A DNA stretch of 64,000 bases, from positions 26,711,501 through 26,775,500 of the forward strand of contig OX485805.1 in assembly GCA_950295325.1 (NCBI GenBank), in the 5' to 3' direction. Below the pieces are notes generated by a model, which was given only the letters and a program-made list of their open reading frames with translations, searched no databases and was not told where the DNA came from. Shown in pieces: positions 53,196 to 64,000 of the stretch (within the stretch, counting starts at the first letter, position 1; each line of letters opens with the position of its first letter). The position numbers were made by a program, and so were the translations under genes. Source of the DNA: Polytrichum commune (Eukaryota > Streptophyta > Polytrichopsida > Polytrichales > Polytrichaceae).

Positions 53196-54324
53196 TAGTA
53201 AAACACAAAACTACCATCTCAAGTATCCCAACGCGCTACCCTAATTGTCATAATGTAAATATTGATTCATTTTAAAAAGTTACTTATGTTGATGAATGGT
53301 ATCATGTTGGCAAATAGCTGACGTGACACTTTGAGACCTCTAGGCATCTAGTTTAAGCCCTTCACAAATTGTGTATGTGAGACTAAATACCAAAATGGTG
53401 CAGTCCATTTTAATGTAAATTGTTTTTGCGAACAATTGCCAATTGGCAGCCCAAATACTTATGATGAATTTTGGTTTTAAATTCCAATTATTTATTTGGA
53501 TGATTCCATCAAACACACTATTATAAGGCATATATATAGATGAAGTTTAGATTCATCCATATTTCTTATAGAATAGGCTCCTTCACTCGGATGATGAGCT
53601 CCATCTTGTCTACTTCAAAGATATGATAAGATCACATAAGACCATTCATCATAGCATTACTCAACATAGAGGAGCTATTATGTGGGCCACAAATATATTA
53701 GGTGTAATGCTAGTATCACCAACAAAAATTCCAATATGCCTTCATATTCACACTAAAAATGCATGCGACACTCACAAGTTTATTATGTAGAGGATAAAAA
53801 GATGCAACAAGAACTTAGTAATGTTAAGGCAAGCCCACTTGTTGCTGGATCCAGATAACAAACATTGATTAAAGATGAGAAATGCATATTATGTTGGAAA
53901 AGTTGTGACAAGGGCTCCCAAATGCAAATGTGGATACAACAACCAATAAACCCGTGAAGAATGCACCATATTGCATCCGCAAATGCGAAATGTGGATGGA
54001 TGAGGGAGGATTTGTTATGTGGATATGGAAATGGATGGGCTTGCCCTTTAGTATATCATCTCCAAAAACTTACATATACAAACAAAATACCAAAGATATG
54101 CATGAATAGTGGATGATAAACTCGTGGATGGATGACACAAGTGGCAGTCCATCCTCGTTTGGGTCTTCCCCGTCCTCCTCCTTGCCCCTCCCTCTTCCCT
54201 TCTGCGTGTCGACTTAGGGTTCGGTGTTGTAGGAGTGCTCGTCGAATCCGAGTTGCAGAGGAGTCCTTCCCTCGTTGTTGCTGTTGTTGTCGTCGTGACC
54301 GAAAGGAAATTAGCGTGCTTCACG

Positions 54325-55977
54325 ATGTCGTGGCGAGGGAAGCTTTCGCAGGTGGTGCAAGAGCTTCGAATCCACTGCTGCCAGTACTCGCCCTCCTCCA
54401 CTGCCACCAGGTACACATACATATATTCAGCCCCAACCCTTTGCGATGCTCACATTCCCACAAACTAGGGTTTCTGTGCTCCACATTCGCCTTGTGGTAG
54501 AATTCGGGATGGGAGGGAACTGATCTGCTACACTTCGCGGGGGAATTCATTCATTCAGACCCTTGCGTTGCTTGCATCACTTAAAACAGGGTTCCGTGTG
54601 AACTACATTCACCTATGTGAGGGTTGATTTCTGGATGGCTATTACGACCCCGGGTAGAATCCGGATTGCAAGAGAATTGATCTGCTACATTTACCAAACC
54701 TAAGGTTTCTGTGAACTACAATCGCCTTCTGGGAGGGTTGGTTTGTGGAAGGCTATTACGGCACGGGGTAGAATCCGGAATGCATTTTGTTTCACAACAG
54801 CAAGAGAACTGATTCATTGAAACCCTTGCATTCCTTGCATTTTCTAAAACAAGGTGATATGTGCATTGCATTCGCATACTGTGAAGGTTGATTTGTGTGG
54901 ATGGCTATTATGATATGGGGTAGAATTCGGAATGCATTTTGTTTCATAATAGCAAGAGAGCTGATCTGCTACACTTTGCATGGAATTCTTCAAACCCTTG
55001 CATTGCTTGCATTTCCGATAAAGGGTGTTATGTGCACCACATTCGCCTTTTGTGAGGGTTGATTTATGGATGGCTAGTACGACACGGGGTTGAATTTGTA
55101 ATGCAAGAGAACTGAGTTGCTACACTTTGCAGACAATTCACTTAAACCCTTGCATTGCGAGCAGTTCCAAAACCTAGAGTTTCTGTGCACCACATTTGCC
55201 TTTTGTGAGAGTTGATTTGTGGATGGCTATCACAACACGGGGTAGATTTTGAAGTGCATTTAATTTTAAAATAGCAAGAGAACTGATCTGCTACTCTTTG
55301 CAGGGAATTTATTCAACGGAATTACTCAGATTTGAAAGCGCTGAATCCGACCCTGCCTATTCTGGTTCGTGAATGCAGTGGAGTGCAGCCCCGTCTGTGG
55401 GCTCGCTACGGTCAGTACACATATCACCACACACTTTGTATGTAGTTGATTGTTGACAAGAATTCGATTCCTGACATCATACTGACATATCATATACCAT
55501 GTAGCAGCTCACATAATAAAATTGGCTTATGTTGCTGTGAGCTGGAGAGGAAGAACTGGATGTCCTCTCTTTACAACTGAAATCAGAAGCATATTCTTTT
55601 ATCGAGCCTAAGCCTAGTGTAGTTCAAAACATGGTTTCCCCATCTTGTTTGAGAGCCGATGATAGAGAAGAGTTGCTGATAGGTTGCTCCATTGCTAGCT
55701 GTGGATTGAACATAAGAAAATGGGGTTATTTTGCTGTGAGCTGTGAGAGGAAGAATTGGATCTGCCCTCTTTGCAACTGAAATCAGAAACATCTTCTCTA
55801 TTTGAATCCAACCCTTGTATGCTTCACAACATGGTAGCTCTGGGCTGCAAACTAATTGGTCAGTCATGGGTTACAGATTTTGGCGTGGAAAGGAGTGTAG
55901 TGCTAGATGGGTTGACTGAGCATGAAATCAATGTGAAGCTTGAGGAGATTGTCAAACAAGGACGACCAATGAGGTGA
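54325..55977 (+). CDS. NDUFA2: NADH:ubiquinone oxidoreductase subunit NDUFA2 (B8)
   Basis: This is a supernumerary subunit of mitochondrial complex I with a thioredoxin-like fold. Exons 54325-54410, 55304-55410 and 55877-55977 join at GT/AG sites into 97 residues, the normal length. Exon 1 has [20 protein letters not shown]. Exon 2 has [20 protein letters not shown] then [14 protein letters not shown]. Exon 3 has [19 protein letters not shown] and ends ...QGRPMR. Cys18/Cys19 and the Cys in RECSG match the family's conserved cysteines. Intron 1 contains five tandem units, each duplicating the region of the exon 2 acceptor. Intron 2 contains a two-copy duplication. The gene appears intact. Confidence 0.96.
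54510..55303 (+). repeat. Tandem repeats in NDUFA2 intron 1, including decoy splice acceptors
   Basis: Units of about 130-170 bp start near 54518, 54676, 54807, 54958 and 55108, with the functional acceptor region at 55279. Each begins AGAGAACTGATCTGCTAC-like, continues (in the fuller units) with CTTTGCAG-like and AAACCCTTGCATTGCTTGCA, and later GTGAGGGTTGATTTGTGGAT and ACGGGGTAGAAT. The last unit runs straight into exon 2. Confidence 0.8.
55530..55870 (+). repeat. Two-copy duplication in NDUFA2 intron 2
   Basis: About 55540-55645 and 55735-55845 share GAGAGGAAGAA(C/T)TGGAT, CCTCTTT and CAACTGAAATCAGAA. The second copy ends about 30 bp before the exon 3 acceptor. Confidence 0.65.
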
Positions 55978-58025
55978 TCTATTCTGAGTTACAATCAATC
56001 TAGTAAATGGGAATTTCTCATGCATCCTTCTTTGCCTGTTCCTCTACCTCGATGTGCTTTTGAAGAACCTCTTATATTCTGCAATGCTGATGTGTAACCT
56101 GGGTTATAACCGCAACTGCATTTTGTAATTTTCTTGAAAGGTTTTCTGTAGATATAAGAGTTATCCTTGAACTCCATGGGACATTTCTTTGGGAGGCAGC
56201 CCTCTATATTTTCCATTGGTTGGTTTGCATAGAATACTGATAATATTTTCCACCTGTGGTGCATGCTCGGAGGTAGTGCTTGAATATGAATGAAGAGCAA
56301 CCTATTTCAGTTGATTGAGGGCCAAATTTATTTTAGCACCTCTTGGCATACCAAACTGAGTTTTGACCCTTCAATATAGAATGTTTCTCGTCTAGACCTC
56401 CAGAGTATCTCCAAGTATGCAAATTTACCAAACAAGGAAGGTGTTGTCTGCAAAACAACCAACTCCTGACCAAAGGGCATGTTGAGTTAGGGGAGGACTC
56501 TATTGTTCTGTTTGTTTAAATGTTCATTTTATTTCTGAGTAGGTTCTCAATGATTTGGGGATAAAGGATGCATTCAAAATATTAACAATGCCTCTGGCTT
56601 CTGTTGTCTACAGGTAGTCCTGCTAAGGGAGACAGAGCACCTGCTAATAAGCTCCTTTGATTTGTCAAACTTGTTCAATCAAAATGTGAAATATGATGCT
56701 GTGACTTGTTTAGTCACTTGCACCTTTTTATTCTCTAAGCCACATACTCCATGCTCAGCTCCACTTCGTTTCTCTGTCTGTTTGTTTGTCTTGCTTCTTG
56801 TTTCTTGTTTCTGCATATCCTATTCTCCTAGCTAGTGATCACTTCTGGCTCTCCTGTATAGGGCCACAAAAGCAGGACATTCGGCACTGTTGCTCACTAG
56901 CTCTTTCAATACTAGATAATAGAGAACTTGGATTGCCCTGGACTTGCTCAGGACCCCAATGTTCAGTTAATTGATTCTTTGTGTCTAACTACCTGCCACA
57001 ATGATGCTGTAGCTTACTTGAAGAACAATGTAGAACTATGGTGTCGTTGGCTATCAAAAGATAAACCACATTTGATCAATCTTGTGGTAAATGAAGATCT
57101 ATCACTGTGACAATCATCGACCACATAAATTCCACCCTTTGTGGATATTTTGATTCTTCCAAGGAGATTTGTTGTCAAAATATATTTCAAAGTATATGTT
57201 AAAGTTCTGCATAATGTGCTTGGTCGTGTCATACACTACCTATGAAAGGTGTGTCAAGCATTGTATCTCTCTGATGTATGCGGCTGCAGGTGAGACTATA
57301 CAATCTGCGAGCACCATTTTCAAAGATTTGAGAATGATGTTAGTGTTCCCTCTTTTTCAAATGTCCAAGGCACTTTGTACATCTGTAGTCTGTTTCTGTA
57401 TTTATCACAGAGGAATTGAACAATCAGCCTGCAGTAGTTTGAGTTTTGTACGAGGTCTGTTGAAAAGAGCATGTACATTTTCCTGTGACATTATAGGGCG
57501 CGGGGAGGGAGCTCAATCAATGCTACAGCTATATTTCCTGAATATTTCTGCAAACCTGATATACTGAGAATGGATATTGATTTGAATTCCATTGAGACTC
57601 TTTGGAATCCCACATGGAACATTCCGGCACTTAGCAAAGATGAATTAGAGCACCTCCTTTGATAATAGTCTTCTGAGTTCTTGAAATATGGAAAGTAAGT
57701 AGCTAAATTTATCAGGACAAAAGTAGGAGGTTGTTAACTTGTCATGTGGAGTATCCTGCCAACATTGGTGAGGTTGTACTTGATTCGGTCGAAGTAGAAG
57801 GAATTTTGGTCCACAAAAATTGAACCTCTTCTGACCTGTAGCATTGGGAAACTTATCAACAGGGTGAGTAGTTTTATTTTATTTCGCCAGTCTGCATCTA
57901 TTGACAGGGTTAAATCTGCTCAACTTCCAGTTCCACTGCAACCTCGGATTGGGGGATTCAAGAACATCCAAGCATAAGGTGTCTGGCCCTCTTGTGGCCA
58001 CTTGCAGCTTCACACACAATTTTGA
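55978..58025. other. Intergenic with repeat family B copy 3 and a MITE relic
   Basis: Family B copy 3 lies at 56150-56510. A relative of the GH1 intron MITE lies at 57491-57672 (TTGGAATCCCACATGGAACA, CCGGCACTTAGCAAAGATGA). The 132-codon frame at 57169-57567 overlaps this relic and has no recognisable family. No gene is supported. Confidence 0.5.
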
Positions 58026-58029
58026 ACAT

Positions 58030-58810
58030 TGAATTGGATTGGATTGGGATTGGTCTCGTCAAGTTAGCAATCATGAAGATTGTCATCTCATGTTTCATAA
58101 TCGGAGTTCAGATGCAAAAGCTCTAAGAGATCAAAGTGAAGATTCTTGTTCAACGGTCACGTAAAACCTTCCCAATAGTGTTATTTATTGAGCCTAAAAT
58201 GGTGCTATATTTTGAGCACATTGTTCAGTCTCATTGTAGCACATGTGATTATGGTGTCCGTTCACAACTCCAAGCCTTGCTATATGCCACTCAAAAATAC
58301 ATATAGGTGCCCAAGTAAGAAGAATGACCACATAAGGTCCACATACTACCACCTCATCAGCACTGGTCTCATCGAATTAGCAATTGCAAATTACAAAGGT
58401 CATCTCAATCCTCATAATCGTAGTTGAGATGCTAAAGCTATAAGAATCAAAGTGAAAGATTTTCTCATTTCATAACATTACTCATCAATTAGTGCTCGTT
58501 CAGTGGCCCCTCAGACAATAACAGTCGGATGCTCGAAAAGTTGAGTCTCCTTGTTCAGGTTTCCAAGCATCCAACCGTTATATTCCGAGGCCCCATTGAA
58601 CAAGCACTAAGTGCTGAGTAATGTTATATCTTTCAATGATCACATAAACCTTTCAAATTATGTTAACTATTAAACCTAGAACAATGTCTATATTTTGAGC
58701 ATATTATTAATCTTATCATAACATATTTTTCTTTGGTGTCCGTTCATGACCCCCAAGCCTTGTCATATACCAATCATATCTATATATATATAGGTGTCTT
58801 ATGCCCCCTC
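58030..58810 (+). repeat. Tandem duplication, second unit interrupted by a foldback
   Basis: Unit 1 (about 58045-58320) and unit 2 (about 58360-58800) share GGTCTC(G/A)TC...AATTAGCAAT, ATCAAAGTGAA, TATATTTTGAGCA and GGTGTCCGTTCA. Unit 2 is longer because of the hairpin element at 58472-58627. A more diverged relative occurs at about 59790-59890. Confidence 0.65.
58472..58627. mobile_element. Foldback (hairpin) MITE, 156 bp
   Basis: Two arms of about 65 bp are inverted copies: ATAACATTACTCA...TTAGTGCTCGTTCAGTGG on the left, and the same with a few changes reversed on the right. Only about 20 bp separates them. The tandem partner unit at 58150 lacks it. Confidence 0.7.
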
Positions 58811-58811
58811 C

Positions 58812-60240
58812 CCACCCGACTTTACCAAATAACCAAAGTCTTTCCTAAACACCGGGTAAAGCTCCCTCGGTTATAGGGGAGGCATCCGGCTATCCCAATG
58901 CACCTACAAGAACTTGCTCCAGAGGTTTTTGAGTAGGTTGTAGTTAAGTAGCTTTCACACATGTTCATGGTTTTATCTACGAAGCAATGACATGTTGGAT
59001 AGTTTCCGTCCCATCCCCAAATCCCGTATTACTCATCTATCGTACCATCAGTTTTTGTTAATGAAGCTCCTCGTGCCCTCATAGCTAAGACTCAAAAGCA
59101 ACCAATCACAAGGGCGGGAGACAACACTTCTAAAAGTCCTATATTCTTACCTCATGTTTAGGTACCGATGGGAAGGTCAGTGCTTGAGACTTAAAACCTC
59201 CACTTGTAAACCATGCCACATCATTTGCCAACTAGACTCAGCACTAGATAATGTCGATGGAGTGAAGGCCGTGTTTTAAGAACCAACTTGTAGGCTTAGC
59301 TAAAGTCAGGTGGGGAGGAGGGGGGGCATGAAAGTAAGAAGAGTGACTGCATAAGGCCCACATACTCCCTAGTACCTTACCTGTGAGAATCGCTCGTTCG
59401 ACTAGGAACTGAATCAGAGTACCCAAATTTTGTACTGTGAATGATGTGCTCTGATTGATAGAGCACACCGTCAGAGTTTGGAACCTACCCTACACCACTC
59501 GAACGAGGAAGTCGACACGAGTCGACATTCACCGCATGATGAGATCTCGAGTCATGGAACTCGCAGATTCATCGACCTACACAAGTCATTTCGATGTCAG
59601 GCTGCATCTCAAGCGAACTCTGACAGGTATGTTATGTGGCCCTATTGTGGGCGCTCAGGAATTGTCTCCTCGATCCAGTAAGCACTCGTGAATCACGAGC
59701 ATTTTTGTTTCACGTTCTCAAGAATTGAAATCGCGATGCAATAGATCACATGAGGTAGAAGTGGGTTTTTTTTTGAAGTTTTAGAATGAACACGTAGATC
59801 CATGACCACATATGTTCACTATTGAACTTCAAATGGTGTCTATGTTTTTGCCCACACAGTCCAATTGTGTCGTAGCACGTGTGTTTGTCGTGTTTGTTCT
59901 TAACTGCAAACTAAGGGAAGCTAAGACATGAGAAGTGAGGGTGAGCGGTAACTTGTGAGCCATAATGTGAAATATAGGAAACTTTCACAGGTATAGGGTT
60001 TTTAAATCTGGCATAACTTTTTTGAATTTATTCAAGATTTTGATGATAAATTTTTGAAAAGTAAAAAAATGAAGGGGGTTTATTACCGAGGACTACTAGA
60101 AATTTCAATCAAATGGTGATTTATATATATATATATATACGTGTGCAACCAAAAGTTTGCGAGAAAATTGAATGTCATGGACGGACATTTTGAAATATTA
60201 TTGTGAGAGCACTACACGAGCATCATTACACCGTTTAAGG
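58812..60240. other. Intergenic, nothing recognised
   Basis: Frames at 59455-59691 contain a GTCGAC...GTCGAC palindrome at 59510-59525 and look unlike known proteins. An (AT)n run is at 60121-60140. No RNA gene or coding region is supported. Confidence 0.4.
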
Positions 60241-60242
60241 TA

Positions 60243-60431
60243 TTTAGTGTCACTTACTACTTGGAGTTATGTTGTGCTATAACATGTTACTATGGATCTC
60301 ATTTCTTACTAGCAAAGGTCAAATAGGTTGTTTGGACACTATATAATATTGACATCTTTACTTGGTATAATTTTACATTAACAATATAATGTTATATCAA
60401 TGTGTAACTCCGAATAGTAAGTGACACTAAA
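60243..60431. mobile_element. TA-flanked MITE, 189 bp (Stowaway-like)
   Basis: The inverted ends TTTAGTGTCACTTACTA extend, with changes, for about 50 bp. They are bounded by TA at 60241-60242 and 60432-60433. A TA duplication and small size fit Tc1/mariner-derived MITEs. It is unrelated in sequence to the Tc1-like element at 32398. Confidence 0.7.
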
Positions 60432-60433
60432 TA

Positions 60434-62446
60434 TCATGAACAATGTACTTGTGTTCAACAACATTGACAAATTCACGTGATTACATGACTTTGTTGTAGG
60501 TATGTTGGAGCGTGGATGATGTTGACGTTGTTGTGGTCCACCTTGCATAGAAATTTGAACATATAGTAAAGATGTTTGTAATACATTCATTTCTCTTTCT
60601 TTCCCATAGCATGAGAGGACATCTTGGTGAAGTCTTGGGATGTGCATTGTGGGATGTCTTCAGTTGTAACATGGTAGGAGTTGTCCCCTTTGAGATGATG
60701 TTGATCATCGCTCCAAAACCTAGATATGGAATGACAATACTCCAACAACAATTCATTCTTTAAATCTATAAAGATAACTTTTTTTCTTGCTTTATAAAGC
60801 TCAGAAAAAAAATGAGGCTAATGTGGACACCTCCAGCTCAAAGGATTCATCCAACCAACCGATTCAAGCATTAAAAGCTTGAGCATGTTAGCAATTGTGA
60901 ATCAAGACCAAAGAAGTTGAAATCGTTGAAATCAAAGTTGAGGAAGGTGTTGATCTAGGCTCCAGAATCAAAGATTTTGTGCTTTCCAATCTAGTGTCAT
61001 AGGGTGGAACTCTTTTATCATTCAATGTTGTGTAAGTCGACAACATCATTAGCAACATGGGTCATTTGCCAATGAAATCCAAGTTTAATGCCAATATTGG
61101 TTGTGTCATGTCTCTAAAGTGGTTACAAGTAAGATAAAGTATTGTCAAATCAACTTTTCATTATAGAATACCCACAATACAAGTTGCTCAGCACCTCACA
61201 ACCATATGCTGCCTCCTAAGTTGCCTACCATGCCTACAAAATCAAGTGTGTTATAGCTAGTATGTGGATAGCACTCCTAATTGTAGAGGATGGTGGATGT
61301 AGTTTTTTTTTTGGTGAAGATGACTAACCCAAATATTGTTGCAGTGGCAACAAAATTATCATGCATTACTCACCCACCAAATTAGAGTGATTGTGCCACT
61401 GATTAGGAGCCACAAATAAGTATCTCATTAAGGAAGCTAACCAAATTAGCCTCATCTACCTTAGTATCCATCCATGAGTCTGATGCACACCTTTTGAGAA
61501 CTTGCAAGTTGGGTGGGTTTCCAGGTTTGGTGGCACACAAAAATGTGAACAAGGGATGGAATTGTGTCACAATTGTTGACAACTTACAATATAGCAAAAA
61601 CGCCACCCTTTGTTGGCATTGGAACTTGGTGTTCTTGAGCCCCAACACCTCTTGCCTCGCGAGATTGGTTTCTATCTTCAATTGCCATGTGTTGGGTACT
61701 ATAGGCCAGTCCACAATTAAAAAAATAAAAAATAAAAATCTCTCCAACTCACATAATGCTTGATATCGTCACAACAATATCACAAATCATGATCCACATC
61801 ATTGGTGGAATGAATTTATTTTTCAACCCATTGTCATGTTTGTTGATTCTGACTTTGATATTTGCACAAAATCCATATATTGGGTTGCACAACATATGTT
61901 GCCTTACACAACATCTGTTAGCATAGGTGGGGGACCATCTTGCAATGTGCCATTGGGAAGGGGTGCATTTAGTCTCTAACACCGATGTGATAAGAGCCAC
62001 ACCAAGCTTTGCAAAAGTCAATGACTCCTCTGTGCATGCTCTATTTTGTCCAAGTGTTAGGGCAAGGAATGGAGTAGTTCACTTTGTTGATTGATGTGAG
62101 TTGTAATGAACATCAGGTGGCAAGTCAAGTTTCCATATGGTGGAACCAAACAGCTTCGAGCCCGCCAAGATACACTTCTTGGTGTTAAAATCATTTGCAC
62201 CGGAATATGCTTCATGGCCTTTTCTAGTAGATATGGATCTCTTAGCAACAACCTTTAGTTTCAAGGACGTTAAATCAAGGCCTTTACTAGTGGAACCCCT
62301 ATTAACCATGTCATGTAATTCGCAATCCGCATGAAGACTCGAATCAAATCATCCATTGTGGCTTTGTATAGGTTAGCTTGTTGCCACTCGTTGTGCACTG
62401 TCATAGCTTGAGTAGTGCGGATTTCAAATCTAGCATTTATGATTTC
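60434..62446. other. Intergenic, unassigned
   Basis: The longer frames on both strands at 61403-61763 and 62057-62334 overlap each other and show no recognisable domain. The area 60840-61140 is coding-like in short patches (for example SRIKDFVLSNLVS) but is broken by stops. No gene is supported. Confidence 0.35.
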
Positions 62447-62472
62447 AGGGTTTAGGGTTTAGGGTTTTAGGG
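62447..62472 (+). repeat. Short interstitial telomere-type repeat
   Basis: About three and a half units of TTTAGGG (one with an extra T) are followed by an (AT)n run. This is the Arabidopsis-type plant telomere unit. It is far too short to be a telomere. Confidence 0.8.
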
Positions 62473-62489
62473 AAAACTATATATATATA

Positions 62490-63590
62490 TATGACTATAG
62501 TTAACATCCACATTAAATAAACTAGACCAAAGTAACAAGAACAAGTAACATCCAAGTGTGAATGCAAAGTGGTTAGAAAATTTGCTCTTGAAACAGAGAA
62601 GTCGATGCATAGTCTTTGTCCTACAGACAAAGCCAAAAAGAAATAATTTGAAGTGTGTTTAGATTTGATTAAATGTCACTCTAATTGAGGATGGCTTACT
62701 AACCCCAAACGGATGAGAATCCTTTGGAAGCTATGGCCAATACAAAAGAAAATTGCCAATACAGAGACTGATGCCAAAGTTGAAAGAGTTTCATGACTGC
62801 TATAGAGGGTGGAAATAAAAGTGATAGGAGCCCACACACATAGGACGGAATCACACACGACAAGGAACACACCAAAGAACCATAAGAGTGTGAATCAAAG
62901 TCTAACTAAGATGAAATGAAGGAGTAAAAGGCATAGATTGTTATTAGAAACCTCAATCCAACATGTCGTGAATCCTTGTAGACACTAGCTTAGTCATCCA
63001 TAAGACCTAGTACCTTGGTTGTTTTCCTTGGGTTAGTTTGGAGTGATAGCAAAATATTAGCTACACATACCCCACTAATTCTATGGTTTTGCCTCCATAT
63101 GTAGAGAGTGTCACATGGGTGGCTTGACTTTTAAATTCAATCGAAAAATAAATAAAACCTTCACCGGTGACACATGTAAAAAGCTTCACTATTCAAGGAT
63201 TGCAAGCCAATAGTTTTCATGTATATAACGATTCCGTTGGGGAAATTTTTCATTAGATGGTAGATTGATTATGAGCTTAATGCATAACCACAAATAATAT
63301 GGGATGCCCAAATCCACTTTTCGAAACATCGTGATGAAGTAAACCTTGCACACATGCGCGCGCACACACACACTCACCAACCCCGCCAAAATAATAATTA
63401 TATAATAATAAATCAAAAACCTCGTTGTTCTTCAAAAAGGACCTGCAACTGGTGTTAAGGAGGTACGTACTACCCCGAACCTGAGACGACATTGTGATCT
63501 CGTGGGACATTAAGGGTTAAGGCAGGCCTCCTAAGATATGGAAAACGCCAATTTTACCGCTTTTAGCTTAAATCCGGCATCCAAGGTTGT
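62490..63590. other. Intergenic, nothing recognised
   Basis: No coding or RNA gene is recognised. A CG/CA-rich run (GCGCGCACACACACAC) lies at 63357-63372. Confidence 0.4.
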
Positions 63591-63597
63591 CTATTGT

Positions 63598-63690
63598 GTC
63601 GTGACGGAGGCTAATCTCGGCATAATGTCGTGCCGTCACGACACGTATCCGTCACGACATTATGCCGGATGCTGTCTTTATCCTGACGGA
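63598..63690. repeat. Strong palindrome / foldback element
   Basis: CGGCATAATGTCGTG (63618-63632) and its exact reverse complement (near 63652-63666) enclose a loop of about 20 bases. CGTGACGG/CCGTCACG repeats occur around it. The flanks (CCGGCATCC...GGATGC) extend the inverted similarity, as in foldback transposons. Confidence 0.6.
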
Positions 63691-63809
63691 CTTGAATTTT
63701 ACCGAATTATGTGTGTAATTACATTACCCCATTTCGGACACGTAGGATGTAAGATGTCCACGTGTGATGACATGTCAGCAAAGTAGAGGTAAAGTGGGGG
63801 AAAAATTAC

Positions 63810-63925
63810 TAGCGCCCGTCCGCCCCCGTTCCCGACCCCGTCCAAAAAAAAAAAAAAAAAAAAAAAGAAGAAGAAGAAGAAGAAGAAGTTCCCAACCCGT
63901 CCGCCCCCGTCCGCCCCACACCCTC
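63810..63925. repeat. Poly-A plus (GAA)n between GC-rich direct repeats
   Basis: About 24 A residues are followed by seven GAA/AAG units (63844-63888). CCCGTCCGCCCCCGTTCCC-type sequence lies before and CCCGTCCGCCCCCGTCCGCC after. An A-tail between direct repeats could be a retroposed 3' end, or simple slippage. Confidence 0.6.
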
Positions 63926-64000
63926 CTTAGTCATATTTTACTACTTTGATTTTAACAGAATGATAAACATAATGGCAAAATGGTTTACATGGCGCTAGGC

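Larger units (their letters stand above)
49897..54324. other. Intergenic region between divergent BLOS1 and NDUFA2
   Basis: The first few hundred bases must hold the BLOS1 promoter (minus strand); no clear TATA box was picked out. A T-rich tract with C interruptions lies at 51893-51937. A CACTA-like MITE is at 52796-53195. The stretch 54130-54300 is GC-richer and probably holds the NDUFA2 promoter and 5' UTR. The small frames at 49797-50347, 51358-51558 and 54048-54550 are shadows or unsupported. Confidence 0.5.

Noticed and set aside
57169-57567. 132-codon open frame on the plus strand
   Set aside because: It overlaps a MITE relic, has a cysteine-rich random-like composition and no family resemblance.
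59455-59691. Hairpin-rich stretch with GTCGAC palindrome considered as a tRNA or small RNA gene
   Set aside because: There is no cloverleaf, no T-loop GTTCGA at the right distance and no acceptor stem. No tRNA or rRNA was found anywhere in the window.

Overview
This 64 kb window looks like a gene-poor stretch of a land-plant nuclear genome. The genes are intron-rich, transposon debris fills most of the space between them, and a short TTTAGGG (plant telomere-type) run is present. The TIR-NBS-LRR gene has an intron-split NB-ARC and a wording of its TIR and MHD motifs that I associate with mosses and liverworts. A bryophyte is therefore my best guess, but this is an inference and not certain.

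Genes, left to right: a decayed MORC/GHKL-type ATPase (10157-11165, +); a five-exon TIR-NBS-LRR immune-receptor gene with one frame break (13371-16691, +); a Tc1-like transposase pseudogene (about 32660-33575, -); a complete 13-exon secreted GH1 beta-glucosidase (39503-45617, +); a complete three-exon BLOC-1 subunit 1 gene (46316-49896, -); and a complete three-exon gene for mitochondrial complex I subunit NDUFA2/B8 (54325-55977, +). I derived the splice sites by matching GT/AG pairs to uninterrupted, family-like protein. The three intact genes assemble in frame to 493, 125 and 97 residues.

Mobile elements: the dominant feature is a complete 10.3 kb Ty3/gypsy-type LTR retrotransposon on the minus strand (19954-30259). 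It has 1548-bp LTRs that I read as identical, a CTTAT target-site duplication and a single uninterrupted 2079-codon gag-pol frame. It is odd in two ways. The second integrase catalytic Asp is Asn. Both LTR/internal junctions carry an inward-facing primer-binding-site-like sequence, and no polypurine tract is seen. Around it lie a Tc1-like element with TA target duplication, two hAT-like MITEs sharing one terminus, a CACTA-like MITE, a TA-flanked MITE, foldback elements, and dispersed repeat families with 3-6 copies. The left 7.7 kb is a large inverted plus direct duplication whose second arm preserves the empty site of one hAT MITE.

The genes do not form an operon or pathway. The one functional adjacency worth noting is the MORC-type ATPase relic lying about 2.2 kb upstream of the TNL in the same orientation, because plant MORC ATPases are known to act with NLR immune receptors.
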